Source of the DNA: Rheum nobile
Lineage: Eukaryota > Streptophyta > Magnoliopsida > Caryophyllales > Polygonaceae
Length of the DNA stretch: 64,000 bases
Assembly: GCA_027886185.1 (NCBI GenBank)
Contig: WOAB01000563.1
Location: 1,798,001-1,862,000, forward strand
Reading direction: 5' to 3'
The position numbers and the translations under genes are program-made. Positions 1 to 10,623 of this stretch are shown piece after piece. Each line of letters opens with the position of its first letter. Within the stretch, counting starts at the first letter, position 1. The notes under the pieces were generated by a model. That model did no database searches and was not told the origin of the DNA. It was given only the letters and a program-made list of their open reading frames with translations.

Positions 1-450
1 TTTTCAGTCATACACCCGTACAAATAGGCTCATGCATCTACACACTACTAACTCTAGCACCTATATACACAGACCAAGGCACATAGACATATAGTTACTC
101 ATGCACCATCACAAACTAAGTCATGCACTTAAAAACACTTACTCATGCACTCATATTCTCTGACTCATGCACACAGATATATTCTATCATGCATCCAGGA
201 GCAAATTCACTTATGCACCAACGTGTATAAGCTTATTCACCTATAAACACTGTCTCATGCACCAATTCATTTTCAGTCATGCACATATACAAATAGGCTC
301 ATGCATCTACACACTCTTAACCCTTGCACCTACACACATAATTACTCATGCACTAACACACACTAAGTGATGCACCAACACTCTTTTCAGTCATGCATCT
401 ACACACATTAACTCATGCAGTTATCAAAACACCAAAATGGGAATATTTAC
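1..450. repeat. CATGCAC-rich degenerate tandem array, segment 1
   Basis: The core TCATGCAC or CATGCA recurs every 15-35 bases, separated by variable A/C-rich spacers such as 'actcatgcaccaaca'. Long stretches are duplicated at 2280-2770 (the block starting 'ctcatgcatctacacact' occurs in both). The open frame at 167-370 is an artefact of the repeat. The array lies downstream of, and probably in an intron of, the minus-strand gene fragment at 451-2212, because a plausible splice donor sits at 449-450. Confidence 0.75.
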
Positions 451-2212
451 CTGTAGTATAAGCAAGCTGCCATTGAAAGTCTTTTGTTGTTTATTTGCCC
501 ATGCAACAGAGCAATTGATAAGTGCCTTGTACAGGAAAGAGCTCCAATTGAAGTTCCGTATTTCATCAACATTGTCCAGCAATTGAAGAATCTTCAGGTT
601 TATTTTCCCACTGGAATAAGATTCAACAATTGTGTTGACAAACAACAGAATGAAATATCTCTTAAACCAAATCCCTCCATCATCCTGTTTCATTTTCTTC
701 AAGATGTCGGTGGCCGTAAAATTCCTGATATCTTTCCCCTCAAAATCATCCTTCAGTCTCTGCAGAACCTCCTCATTTGTGAGTGATTTAGGTAAGTCAA
801 TCTCAACCTCTCCCTTTGGAATGCCAAGATAATCATAGCCATCAGTATCAGTAACGGGTATCTTCCTCCCATCAGTAAGTTTTATTGTAGAATTGAGAGG
901 GTGAAACCTGCTGTAGACATAATGGCCTAGCCTCATAGGCATGTCTTTTATATCCCAGTGGACAACACTTTCAAAGCCAATTTCCATTAGAGCATTTCTC
1001 TGGTTGGGTGTGAAATCAGATTGGGAAAGCACGTAGGTGGAAATAACAGAGGGGGATGTTCTACACACCAACATTGTGTAGTCCTTCATCAATTCTAGAA
1101 TCCCCCTTTTGTTCCCCAGCTTTGGGATCTTGGATTCTAAGACAAACATTTTCCACCTTCTCTTTATCCCCCATCACCTGTGTCTTTGTTTTCTTTTTCT
1201 TCTTCTCCTCATCAACCTTCATCATGGCCTTCCCTTTTATGTCTGCAACAGCCTTTTTAGCAGCAGACTTCCTTTCTTCTGCTGCTTTCCTCTCTATCTT
1301 CAAAAGCATCTCAGCAATAGGTACATCCTCACTATTGTTGTGATCTTCATCCAAGACCCTTGGCTTTTTTGATTTTTGAGGGCCTTTTGCCTGGGTCTTT
1401 CTTCTCTTCCCTGTGTTCAAAACTCAAAGGCATTAGATATTGAATAACAAATCCATGGTGATTAAAATTTAAAGAGATATGATGAGCATTAGCTTACCAG
1501 CCAGAGGAGTGGGAGGGGGTGCATCTCCATGCATTGTCGCTGGTTGCACATTTTGTTGGTCTTCACTGTCTGTTAATTCACGGTGCACAAGAATTTGTTC
1601 ATGCACACATTTTTAAACACAAGAACAAGCACTTATTCATGCACCTTTGCAAACATACTTATGCATGAATGCTTGTTTATTGGTGCATAAGTGTGTTTGT
1701 AAAGCTGCACATATAAGTGCTTTTGCTTGTGACTATACTGTTAAAGTGCATGAGTGGTTGTTTATTGGTGCATAAACATACTCATGCACCAACAACTAAT
1801 TACTCATGCAATATCAGATATTAAGTCATGCACTAACATACCAACTCATGCACCAACAAGAAATTACAGAGAAATAACTCATGCACCAATAAGAAATAAC
1901 TCATGCACTTTAGTTATTTTTTACTCATGCATTTGTATTTCTACTTGACTGATGCATTTATATTTTTATTTGACTTACCAGTGTCTACATATTTTTGTGA
2001 TCTTGTTACTCTTTTTGTTATTGATGGTGATGGCGAAGTTGTATTTGTTGTAACTGAATCTAGTTGTTTTGTTTTAGCTTGAGATCTGGATTTCTTTTGA
2101 GTTTTGCTTGGTGATGTAAGCTGGACTGGTGTTTGACTAATGATTAATGTACCATATCTCAACTCTTTGACTATATGGGGTGAATTTTTGTCATCACCAT
2201 GCTTGCTTTTTC
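451..2212 (-). pseudogene. Multi-exon gene fragment with plant-mobile-domain-like (Ulp1/MULE-associated type) region
   Basis: Minus-strand exons can be proposed from GT-AG borders: 2212-1979 (Ser/Thr/Lys-rich, with VTRSQKYVDT), 1569-1498 (PPPTPLAG), 1410 to about 1142 (very Lys/Glu-rich, AEERKSAAKKAV) and about 1149-451. The last exon encodes about 230 residues with CRTSPSVISTYVLSQ, NALMEIGFESVVHWDI, GRKIPVTDTDGYDYLGIPKG and FNWSSFLYKALINC. This pattern is typical of plant mobile-domain/DUF1985-like proteins found next to Ulp1-like proteases in MULE/CACTA-type elements; that assignment rests on recalled family pattern. The reading frame changes between the Lys-rich exon and the domain exon around 1061-1149, so either a frameshift or an unrecognised intron is present. 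The 3' part lies outside the window. No host function is claimed. Confidence 0.45.
1600..1960. repeat. CATGCAC-rich array, segment 2 (in proposed intron)
   Basis: The same CATGCAC repeat lies between the proposed exons at 1498-1569 and 1979-2212. Here it occurs in both orientations: 'ttattggtgcataa' appears at about 1678 and 1759 beside forward 'tcatgcacc' copies, so parts can pair as hairpins. The short open frame at 1754-1948 is repeat-derived. Confidence 0.7.
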
Positions 2213-2264
2213 CTACATATTATACACATATATCATTCATAATGGACAGTATTATTCACATAAC

Positions 2265-2773
2265 CACATGTTAGGCTCATGCATCTACACACTCTTAACT
2301 GAAGCACCTGTATACAAAGACGAAGGCACATACACATATAGTTACTCATACACCATCACAAACTAAGTCATGCACCTAGATACACTTACTCATGCACTCA
2401 CATACACATATTCTCTGACTCATGCACACAGAAATATTCATTCATGCATCAATCCATTTTCAGTCATGCACCTATACAAATAGGCTCATGCATTTACACA
2501 CTCTTAACCCTTGCATCTACACACTATGAGTGCATGAGTAAGTGTTTCTATGTGCATGACTTACTGTGTGTTGGTGCATGAGTAACTATGTGTGTCATGC
2601 ACATAGAAACACTTACTCATGCACTCATATTCTCTGACTCATGCACACAGATATATTAATGCATCTAGATTCAAATTTACTTATGCACCAACATTCATTA
2701 GTTGATGCACCTATAAACACTTACTCATGCACCAATTCGTTTTCAGTCATGCACCTATATAAATAGGCTCATG
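2265..2773. repeat. CATGCAC-rich array, segment 3
   Basis: This is a near copy of segment 1 with the same block order and many substitutions. It contains the 31-bp perfect inverted repeat at 2528-2626. It ends abruptly at the SINE-like palindrome, whose first bases are 'tgtaacatcccagg'. Confidence 0.75.
2528..2626. repeat. 31-bp perfect inverted repeat with 37-nt spacer
   Basis: The arm at 2528-2558 (starts gagtgcatgagtaagtg) is exactly the reverse complement of the arm at 2596-2626 (ends cacttactcatgcactc). It lies inside the CATGCAC array, where the repeat orientation flips. Confidence 0.8.
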
Positions 2774-3207
2774 ATGTAACATCCCAGGCCAAGCTACCCC
2801 AGCCACCAAGCCGCCCAGCCACCCAACGGTGCCGGCGCCGGTACTGGTGCCACCTGGTTGTCCAAGGGCATGCAGCCCACACACCCAATCCTTCCCCCAT
2901 TTAAATGGGTAGGTTGTTGCCCACGGGGATCGAACCCGGGACCTTTAGCATATCTCCCCTTTCCTGAGAGATATGTCACCAATTGCGATGCAACACAATT
3001 GGTGACATATCTCTCAGGAAAGGGGAGATATGCTAAAGGTCCCGGGTTCGATCCCCGTGGGCAACAACCTACCCATTTAAATGGGGGAAGGGTTGGGTGT
3101 GTGGGCTGATGCCCTTGGACAACCAGGTGGCACCAGTACCGGCGCCGGCACCGTTGGGTGGCTGGGCGGCTTGGTGGCTGGGGTAGCTTGGCCTGGGATG
3201 TTACAAA
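2774..3207. repeat. Fold-back pair of SINE-like module 1
   Basis: The left arm (2774 to about 2981) begins tgtaacatcccaggcc and is the near-perfect inverse of the right arm (about 2999-3207), which ends ggcctgggatgttaca. The right arm reads like a tRNA-derived SINE: an internal pol III B-box-like gggttcgatcccc at 3045-3057, a GC-rich body, then an A-run after ttaca at 3208. The centre is at about 2990 (ttgcgatgcaac). Open frames across this block appear on both strands only because it is palindromic. Confidence 0.7.
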
Positions 3208-4251
3208 AAAGTACACTTTATGTTTGGTGCTTGACCTTGCCAACAACGGGCCTGACAGACACCCCGACACTGCCATCCTTAACAGGCATGCATGCCGTGT
3301 ATCCCAACCCTTCCCCCCAAATGGGTAGGTTGTTGACGAGAGTCGAACACACGACCTCTCCACCCTTTATCAAGCGCCTAAGCACCTTGATACCAATTGT
3401 GCTGCAGTGCAATTGGTGACATATCTCTCAGGAAAGGGGAGATATGCCAAAGGTCGCGGGTTCGATCCCCGTTGACAACAACCTCCCAGTCATGGGGATT
3501 TGGTTGGGGTACATGGGCTGCGGCCCATGGATAGAGCAATGGCTGGCCGGTAAGGGTCGGAGCCCCTCTCCATAAAAGTGTACTTTTTTTGTAACATCTC
3601 AGGCCAGCCATTGCTCTATCCATGGGCCGCAGCCCATGGATAGAGCAATGGCCGCAGCCCATGGATAGAGCAATGGCCGCAGCCCATGTTACAAAAAAAG
3701 TACACTTTTATGGAGAGGGGCTCCGACCCTTACCGGCCAGCCATTGCTCTATCCATGGGCCGCAGCCCATGTACCCCAACCAAATCCCCATGACTGGGAG
3801 GTTGTTGTCAACGGGGATCGAACCCGCGACCTTTGGCATATCTCCCCTTTCCTGAGAGATATGTCACCAATTGCACTGCAGCACAATTGGTATCAAGGTG
3901 CTTAGGCGCTTGATAAAGGGTGGAGAGGTCGTGTGTTCGACTCTCGTCAACAACCTACCCATTTGGGGGGAAGGGTTGGGATACACGGCATGCATGCCTG
4001 TTAAGGATGGCAGTGTCGGGGTGTCTGTCAGGCCCGTTGTTGGCAAGGTCAAGCACCAAACATAAAGTGTACTTTTTTGTAACATCCCAGGCCAAGCTAC
4101 CCCAGCCACCAAGCCGCCCAGCCACCCAACGGTGCCGGCGCCGGTACTGGTGCCGCCTGGTTGTCCAAGGGCATGCAGCCCACACACCCAACCCTTTCCC
4201 CATTTAAATGGGTAGGTTGTTGCCCACGGGGATCGAACCCGGGACCTTTAG
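3033..4251. repeat. Large nested inverted repeat (about 560-bp arms) of SINE-like modules
   Basis: The arm at about 3033-3598 is the near-perfect reverse complement of the arm at about 3690-4251. Each arm holds three different modules that share a tRNA-like head and the 3' element 'aaagtgtactttttt-tgtaaca'. The bodies differ: one has the GC-rich ggtgccggcgccgg-type core, one has the tcaggcccgttgttgg core, and one carries cagcccatggatagagc. The centre (3599-3689) is a short direct repeat of 'ggccgcagcccatggatagagcaat'-like units of about 25 bp, present about three times. A transcript from either strand would fold into one long hairpin. Confidence 0.7.
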
Positions 4252-4293
4252 ATACAAGGGCAATGCCTTACCACTTGTATCACCAATTGTGCC
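4079..4293 (-). mobile_element. tRNA-derived SINE-like copy with recognisable A and B boxes
   Basis: Read on the minus strand, this copy has an A-box-like segment 'tacaagtggtaaggc' (about 4264-4278) and a B-box 'gggttcgatcccc' (4228-4240). The spacing between them is about 30 nt, as in tRNA promoters. The GC-rich module-1 body and the terminal gggatgttaca then follow near 4079. It is the only copy whose A-box region looks intact; the others have an unrelated 'catatctctcagg' hairpin at that place. It is not annotated as a tRNA because no acceptor stem or cloverleaf can be drawn. Confidence 0.5.
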
Positions 4294-5879
4294 GAGTATT
4301 GAGATTGATTTCTTTTCTTGTCTTTTTTAATAGATAAGATTATTATTAATATATAAGGGGATTGCAGTAATACTTTTTAAATTATTATTTAATAAAATTT
4401 AACCATCTCTAATAACGAAGTGTATGTCATATTTTATCAATTAGGCTACATAATATTATAGCTAATTAAGGAGATCAAATTTGACTATAAACACAATAAA
4501 ATAACAAAATAAACCAAAGAATGAATAGATATATAAAATTAAAATTTATTTAATTAAACAAAATCTAATATATAAATTATTTTTTATAAGGATGGATGAT
4601 CTGACGAATGATGGTTGGATGGTGATGACACGTAGGCCATTTGAAAATGGTGTCGACGCGTAGGATTTAGACATCTTCTTTAGTATATATATATAATATA
4701 TATATATTTAATATAATTTTATTGACTGAACAAATTATAAATACATATACGCCTTTTTACGAATTAAAATAATAAAATGTAAATGATACTTCAAACCTGA
4801 TCATAGATAAACATAGTTTGTATTCACATAACTATACTTTCATCTCGGATTTAATCATATTATAAATTAAAATGTCTATAAATGTCTAATTGTGATCATA
4901 TAAAAATTGAAATGCGTTAGTATTTTAATAACAATAAGATTCTATAACTTAATTTATTATGATCTAATATAAAGAAAAAGGAACTACTAAATTGATATTT
5001 AATTTAGTACATAGTTAAATAAAAATGATTTAATATTTTGACACTTTTTAAAATAAATCATTATAAAAGCATAAAACGTTGAGTTTTGACTATTCAGTAC
5101 AACCTATATAAACATTTTTTTTATAAGATAAGAATTCTGTGTACCATACACATCAATGTATAGTAAATCGAGAGGCCGAATACGGCGACTGGCCTATATA
5201 AACATTATGATCATGTGTATCACATTCATCCATTTTAAAGTAATCTACATATAAATATATCTAATATGTATAATATAACACAAACTATATGAAATTATTT
5301 TTTAAAAATCGAGGGAATACTTTGTACGATTTTACGATAAATAATAATTTATTATATAATTATTGTATTATTATGCATTTGGCCCATTGACATACGATGG
5401 TCGATATATTATTTTAAGAAGTGTTTAAAAGTTGTGACCATAAGACACTGGGTGTTAAAAAGCATAATATGTTTCAAGATCATGTGCTTTTCTAGCTTAT
5501 TGCAACAAAACTCGTCTATTTATATAACTAACTAACAAAATGAGAGTTACATAATACATCTGGATAAAGAATAAAAAAACATCAAATCATTTTTCAGTAC
5601 ATAACAAAAGAATTAAAATACATACTGTATATTGAAATAACATTGTTAAGCAAAAAATATAAGATGGATATTAATTATATGGATTGATAATAAGAGGGGG
5701 TTCCATACATTTGCCTCTTAAAGTAAGAAATAAGAAGTATTGCGAGTCATTAGATCAATGTAAATGGGTGAGATTAAAAGTGGCACATTGACATTTTCGC
5801 AAATATCGCAATTTTTTTTTCGATCCACAATTTTTTTTATGTTTATTTTTATTTGTTTTCTTGATCGCTCTAAACTGTT
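4294..5879. other. AT-rich intergenic DNA, no gene seen
   Basis: The segment is AT-rich with scattered homopolymers and a (TA)n stretch near 4686-4712. No open frame, splice-bordered exon or terminal repeat is convincing. A short piece at about 5110-5190 (taaatcgagaggccg) resembles 31300-31330 and may be a shared repeat tail. Confidence 0.6.
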
Positions 5880-6308
5880 ATCTTTACATTCACATATAGA
5901 CACTAGATGCTCATTTATTTGTACAATAAGGTTCTTATATTAATACTAAATGTTCATACAGTTTGTATTAGAAGTTTACAAACTAAAGCCAACTAGAGAT
6001 GTACAAACAAACTTTATACTAGAGGTTCATTGAGTATATCAAGTGTGGACGTATACTGTGTTAAATGTGAACCTTTAGCATTGTGTATATTTATTAACTC
6101 ATCACCCTTTACATTTATTTCTTTTTATTTAGTCTTTGAGGTTTATGTAACATGCACATGTTCATATATTAGTCATGTAAAGTTCATGTGTAACATGTAC
6201 ATGTTCATGTTTGAAATTCTTTTTACTTGGTATTTGAGGTTCACATATAACATGCACACATTCATATATTATTTCTGTAAGGTTCATATGTAACATGCAC
6301 ATGTTCGT
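5880..6308. repeat. GTTCAT-rich degenerate array (left part)
   Basis: Repeated motifs such as 'ggttcatatgtaacatgcacatgttc' in variant forms recur every 50-70 bases. The line containing 'tttgaaattctttttac' at about 6210 recurs at about 12680 on the far side of the Athila-like element, showing that one array was split by the insertion. Confidence 0.6.
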
Positions 6309-7497
6309 TGATACGCTCTACTCTGTAGTGCATAACTAGGAATTGTTAGTGCATTATTAGGGATGTTTGTACTAGTTTAGGAGCTAATTTATGATTGAGG
6401 AGTTGAAAAGAATTAGAATAGGAAAAGGTGGATTTAAGTGAGTTTGGAGCGTCAGAAAGCTGAGAAGAACAAGCCGCGGGCGCGGCCAAGGAAGAAATCG
6501 CTGAGGAAAGGAAAGCCGCGGGCGCGGCCAGGAGGCAACGATCGCGGCCAGGAGGCAGCGATCACGGCCTTGCAATTCAGGAAGGACGCGGAGGCAGATT
6601 CACTTGTTATTTTGTTTCCTTTATTTTATATTATTATATTTTGGTTATTGTTATTTTTAGAAGATTATTACTTAGGTTAAAAGGACTAAGTTTCTTTAGG
6701 TTTTTATATATCTAACATTACAGAACGGCAGTTTAGTTTTCTTAGAGAGTTTTCTTGTGTTTGGAAGACTATGAAGAACTAAGTTCCTTTGTTTGGTTAG
6801 ACGATGAAGCATTCGTTTGATTTGGTTGTAAGATTATAACTCTTGTTCTACTTCTTTGAATGTTATTGATTCTCTTGAACTTAATCCCTTTGAGTTTTGC
6901 TAATTGGCCATTAGTATTACTCTTATGCTAGAGTTGGATTATTTCTAGTTGAAATATCCGAATCAGAGTAGCAACTATGATCTTCTAGAACTAGTTGTGA
7001 TAGTTTATTGTAGAAGAGAATTGATTTGCATGCTAAATAAAACTGGTTGTTTTATATTGCATGTATCTGTCGGAATTCCTGGAACTTACTGCTGCTATTG
7101 AATTGAATCTCAAGAGTTTCCTGATTGTTTGATAGTTAGCATTATCAGGGTCTGGTTGTCCTGTTAATAAACTTAAGAAAAGGAATTGGAACATTCATTG
7201 GGTTAAAAAACTGGAGATAATCGATGATCAACCAATCAAACTGAAGTGTGGATATCTGTATGGCTGAGCTCTTTCGTCAATATCTGTTTACATCTTTGTT
7301 GTTACTTTTGTTAGTTAATTTTGTAGCTTTAGAACTCAAACCAAACCCCCTCTTTGTTAATATTGATGATTGGTAAACGATTTCTACAAACAGGATAGAT
7401 AGCTTGATTCTCTGTGGGTTCGACCCTTACTTGCCATACTACATTAGTTGGGTTATTGAGGTTTATTTTATAGGTACATACGACAAAAGCCTTGTCA
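6309..7497 (+). repeat. Athila-like 5' LTR
   Basis: This 1,189-bp direct repeat matches 11476-12671 with TG/CA ends. It contains a GC-rich patch at about 6470-6570 (gcgggcgcggcc motifs) in an otherwise AT-rich sequence, and a second half rich in 'ttgattctcttgaactt'-like segments. The open frames inside it are not considered genes. Confidence 0.9.
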
Positions 7498-7501
7498 AGT
7501 T

Positions 7502-7519
7502 TGGCGTTGTTGCCGGGGA
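7502..7519 (+). other. Athila-like primer-binding site (tRNA-Asp type)
   Basis: tggcgttgttgccgggga lies four bases after the 5' LTR. Athila elements are known to prime on tRNA-Asp with TGGCGCCGTTGCCGGGGA. This copy differs at two positions (cc to tt), consistent with C-to-T decay. Confidence 0.75.
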
Positions 7520-7687
7520 ATCTAAAGTTTTGATCTTTTCGTGTTTGTGTGTGATTGTTTACCAACTATTGTGTGAACCTATCTTATGGTTCACACCCGT
7601 GCTACTAATTGTCCAATTTTAAATCTTGATCCAGAAATTGAGCGGACACTTTACAGGAACCACAGAGCAGTTCGTGAGTAACTCGAG

Positions 7688-9301
7688 ATGGCTGAACAAC
7701 AGACTTTGAGGCAATTAACTACACCGAATCTAGAGCAGCAACCGCTCGCTGTGCACTTTCCTGAGTTGCCTGATGGTGTCAATTTCGAGTTGAAGTCTAG
7801 ATTGATTCATTTACTACCACACTTCCATGGGTTGAGTGGTGAAGATCCCAACAAGCATCTTTCTGAGTTTCACGCTGTCTACACCAACATGAAGCCGAGG
7901 AGAGTGACAGAGGACCAAATCAAGCTGAGGGCCTTTCCTTTCTCTTTGAAGGATTCGGCTAATGATTGGTTCTACTATCTAGCTCCGGGAAGTATTGATA
8001 CATGGGCAAAGATGAAGAAAGTCTTTCTGTAGAAGTACTATCCTACAACAAAGCTCAATAGCCTGAAGAAGAACATCAGCAACATTGAACAACATGCTAC
8101 GGAGACTTTGTATGAGTACTATGAGAGATTCAAACGACTAATATCAAGCTGTCCGTACCATGGTTATTCTGATCAGGATCTCATTCTGTATTTATATGAA
8201 ATACTTTTTGATGATGAGCGCAAGATGATGAATGCAGCCTGTGGCGGTAATATTCTCAACAAAACGCATGCTGCAGCTTTTGAGATATTTTCTGAGCTAT
8301 CTGAAGGCTCAAGACAGTTCAGCAAAATGACCAGTTCTCACGCAGCAAAAGCTGCAGAATCCTCATCGCCATCTCTGCAGTCTGATGTGAATGAATTGAA
8401 GGAGATGATGAAGTGTTTTATGCTGAAAGGAAATCAGAAGCCAACCAACACCTGTGGTATTTGTGCTGATGTGCTCCATCCTACTGATGCATACCCGCAA
8501 CTGCAAGAGCTTGCAGTTGAAGTGAATGTTGTGGGAGATTTCAGACCTCCTAGACCAAGATATGACCCATACTCCAATACCTATAATCCTGGGTGGAGAG
8601 ATCACCCCAATTTGAGATATGGGGACCCACAAAACCAGCAATTCCAGCAGCAGCAACAACAATTTCAGCAGCCTAGAGGTCAACAACAACAACAATTCAG
8701 ACCACCATATGATCATAGACCTCAGGGGCAGAATTCGAGTTCATCTATGTCTACAGAAGACATGATCAAGGCCCTTGCGCATAACATGACCACCATGCAG
8801 AGCAATCTAGTGCAATTTCAACATGAGACCAAGTCTAGCATTCAGAATTTGGAGAATCAGGTTGGGCAGATTTCTCTAGAAGTAAGCAAATTGGAGGCTA
8901 AGGAGGCGAGTAAGCTGCCGTCGCAAACGGAGTTGAACCCGAGGTAGAATGTGAGTGTTATTATGTTGAGGAGTAAGAAGCAGTTGGATGACAGAGCGGA
9001 CAACAAAGTTTCCTCAGCTAAAAGGGACGAACAACCTGCAGTAGTTACAATTCAGCATGAGGAATATACAACAGCTGAAAAGCCATATGTCAGGCCGGAT
9101 TTTCCTCCACTCGGCTCCCAGAAGCCAGTTCCGCCATTCCCTGAGGCGTTGAAAGACACAAGGAGGTTGGAGAATGATAAGGAGATTTTTGAGATCTTCA
9201 GTAAGTGTGAGGTAAACATTCCCTTGCTTAAATTGATTAAAAGTGTTCCTCGCTATGCAAAGTTTCTTAAAGAATTGTGTACAATTAAGAGGAATCAATA
9301 A
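7688..9301 (+). pseudogene. gag: Athila-type gag, interrupted by in-frame stops
   Basis: One continuous frame carries a retrotransposon gag domain: FPELPDGVNFELKSRLIHLL, GEDPNKHLSEFHAVY, KLRAFPFSLKDSANDWFYYL, then ETLYEYYERFKRLISSCPYH. It is broken by TAG at 8030-8032 (FL-stop-KYYP) and at 8945-8947 (NPR-stop-NVSV), and ends at a TAA at 9299-9301. The nucleic-acid-binding knuckle CGICADVLHPTDAY has lost its last cysteine compared with the usual C-x2-C-x4-H-x4-C. A Gln-rich stretch follows at about 8635-8700. The product would be the capsid/nucleocapsid polyprotein but cannot be made whole from this copy. Confidence 0.85.
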
Positions 9302-9336
9302 GTGAAAAGCAAGAAAAAGATTAGGTAAGTGAGCAT

Positions 9337-9831
9337 GTGTCTGCTGTGCTTCAAAGGCGAATGCCTAAGAAATGTGGCGACCCTAGCATGTTCAGCATAC
9401 CTTGTGTGATAGGTGACACCAAGTTTGAAAGAGCCATGTTAGATTTAGGTGCATCAATTAATGTGTTACCTTATTCTTTATATGAATTTTTGAGACTTGG
9501 ACCATTGCATGAAACTGGGGTAATGATTCAATTAGCTGATTATTCCAATGTTTATCCGAAAGGAGTAGTAGAGGACGTTCTTGTGAAGGTGGATAAGCTG
9601 ATTTTTCCTGTTGATTTCTTTGTGTTGGACATGGACCATGACAAGCATGCAACTCCTATTCTGTTAGGTAGGTCATTTCTTAAAACTGCCAACACAAGAA
9701 TTGATGTAAGTAGTGGTTCACTTGCTATGGAATTTGATGGGGAAAGGGTAGAGTATAACATTTATGATGCTAAGAAACACCCTCCTGATGACGATTCTAT
9801 GTGTTCTATTGTTGTGAGTAACTTATTTTGA
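9337..9831 (+). pseudogene. Athila-type aspartic protease region
   Basis: The 164-residue frame holds the retropepsin active-site context MLDLGASINVLPYSLY, followed by ILLGRSFLKTANTRIDV, the second conserved protease segment. The D-L-G form of the catalytic triad is usual for Athila. It lies in a different frame from gag, so at least one indel separates them near 9302-9336. No reverse transcriptase follows, so the pol region is truncated right after the protease. Confidence 0.8.
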
Positions 9832-9837
9832 TCACCA

Positions 9838-10200
9838 TGACACTATGTCTAGCCCATGACATTAACCAAGGCACTTCTTGGGAGGCAACCCGATGTATGA
9901 AGTCTTTCTTGTCATTTTCTTTCTGTCCTTCTTTTCCCTTATTTCGTTTTCTAGACTAATTTGCAGGTAAAGATGCTTTCGAAGTGAAAGCCGCGGTCGC
10001 AGCCCAAAAACCGCGATCGCGGCCTTGCCTATACATGAAGCATGCAATTCAACTGCACACCAAATACCGTAAGCCTTCTCTACCTTTAAAAAAAATCGGC
10101 TGTATTGCAAACCGCGATCGCGGCCTGCAAACCGCGATCGCGGCCTTGCTGTTCCGCATATAAACCCTTCTTTCTCCTCTCCTTCTTCAAATTTTCTTTT
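9838..10200 (+). other. Athila 3' non-coding segment with repeated GCGATCGCGGCC motifs
   Basis: The 'aaccaaggcacttcttgggaggcaacccgatg' region is characteristic Athila post-pol sequence (family knowledge). Next come several copies of ccgcgatcgcggcc (about 10009-10022, 10110-10123, 10130-10143) and variants at about 9991 and 10209. The same motif type occurs in both LTRs. Its role is unknown. Confidence 0.6.
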
Positions 10201-10623
10201 CCCCTCAAGCCGCGACCGCGACCCCCTAGATGAGGGTGATGTAGCTGATGAGGAGGAGTTTCCAGGAGCACCTATAGATATGATGATTGATGAGGCAATT
10301 GACACATGTAGACAGTATGAGGCAGGCACTTCGAGTGGTCTTGCAGGTAATTCATGTGAGCCTAGTTCTTGGCAGGAGCAGATGGTGACTGCTATGTCCG
10401 GCTTTTCTGCTCGACAAGAGGAGATGGCTTATCGCCAAGCTGAGATGGACATGACGATTAGAGAGATGGCCGCAGATCAACGTTATATGATGGACGAGCA
10501 ACATCGGTTTGCCACTAGCTTGGATCGTATGACAGCCGATGTAGCTGATGTCGGGAGACACTAGTTTCAGCATGGTGAGTGGATAACTGAGCTTGATGAG
10601 GATGTTCGGGCATTCCGGGATTA
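10200..10623 (+). pseudogene. Athila 3' ORF remnant (helical, Met/Gln-rich)
   Basis: An open stretch encodes EEEFPGAPIDMMIDEA, then QEQMVTAMSGFSARQEEMAY and MTIREMAADQRYMMDEQ, interrupted by a TAG at 10562-10564 and resuming with GEWITELDEDVRAF. Repeated Met/Gln/Glu residues at heptad-like spacing suggest a coiled coil. Athila elements carry an extra 3' ORF in this position, sometimes called env-like; I cannot assign a function. Confidence 0.5.

Noticed and set aside
3045..3057. gggttcgatcccc motifs suggestive of tRNA genes
   Set aside because: Only the pol III B-box is tRNA-like; there is no acceptor stem, anticodon arm or cloverleaf, so SINE-like heads fit better.
2794..4207. Several overlapping open frames on both strands rich in Pro, Gly and Thr
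   Set aside because: They are repeated and mirror-imaged because the region is a palindrome of SINE-like modules; no protein family is recognisable.
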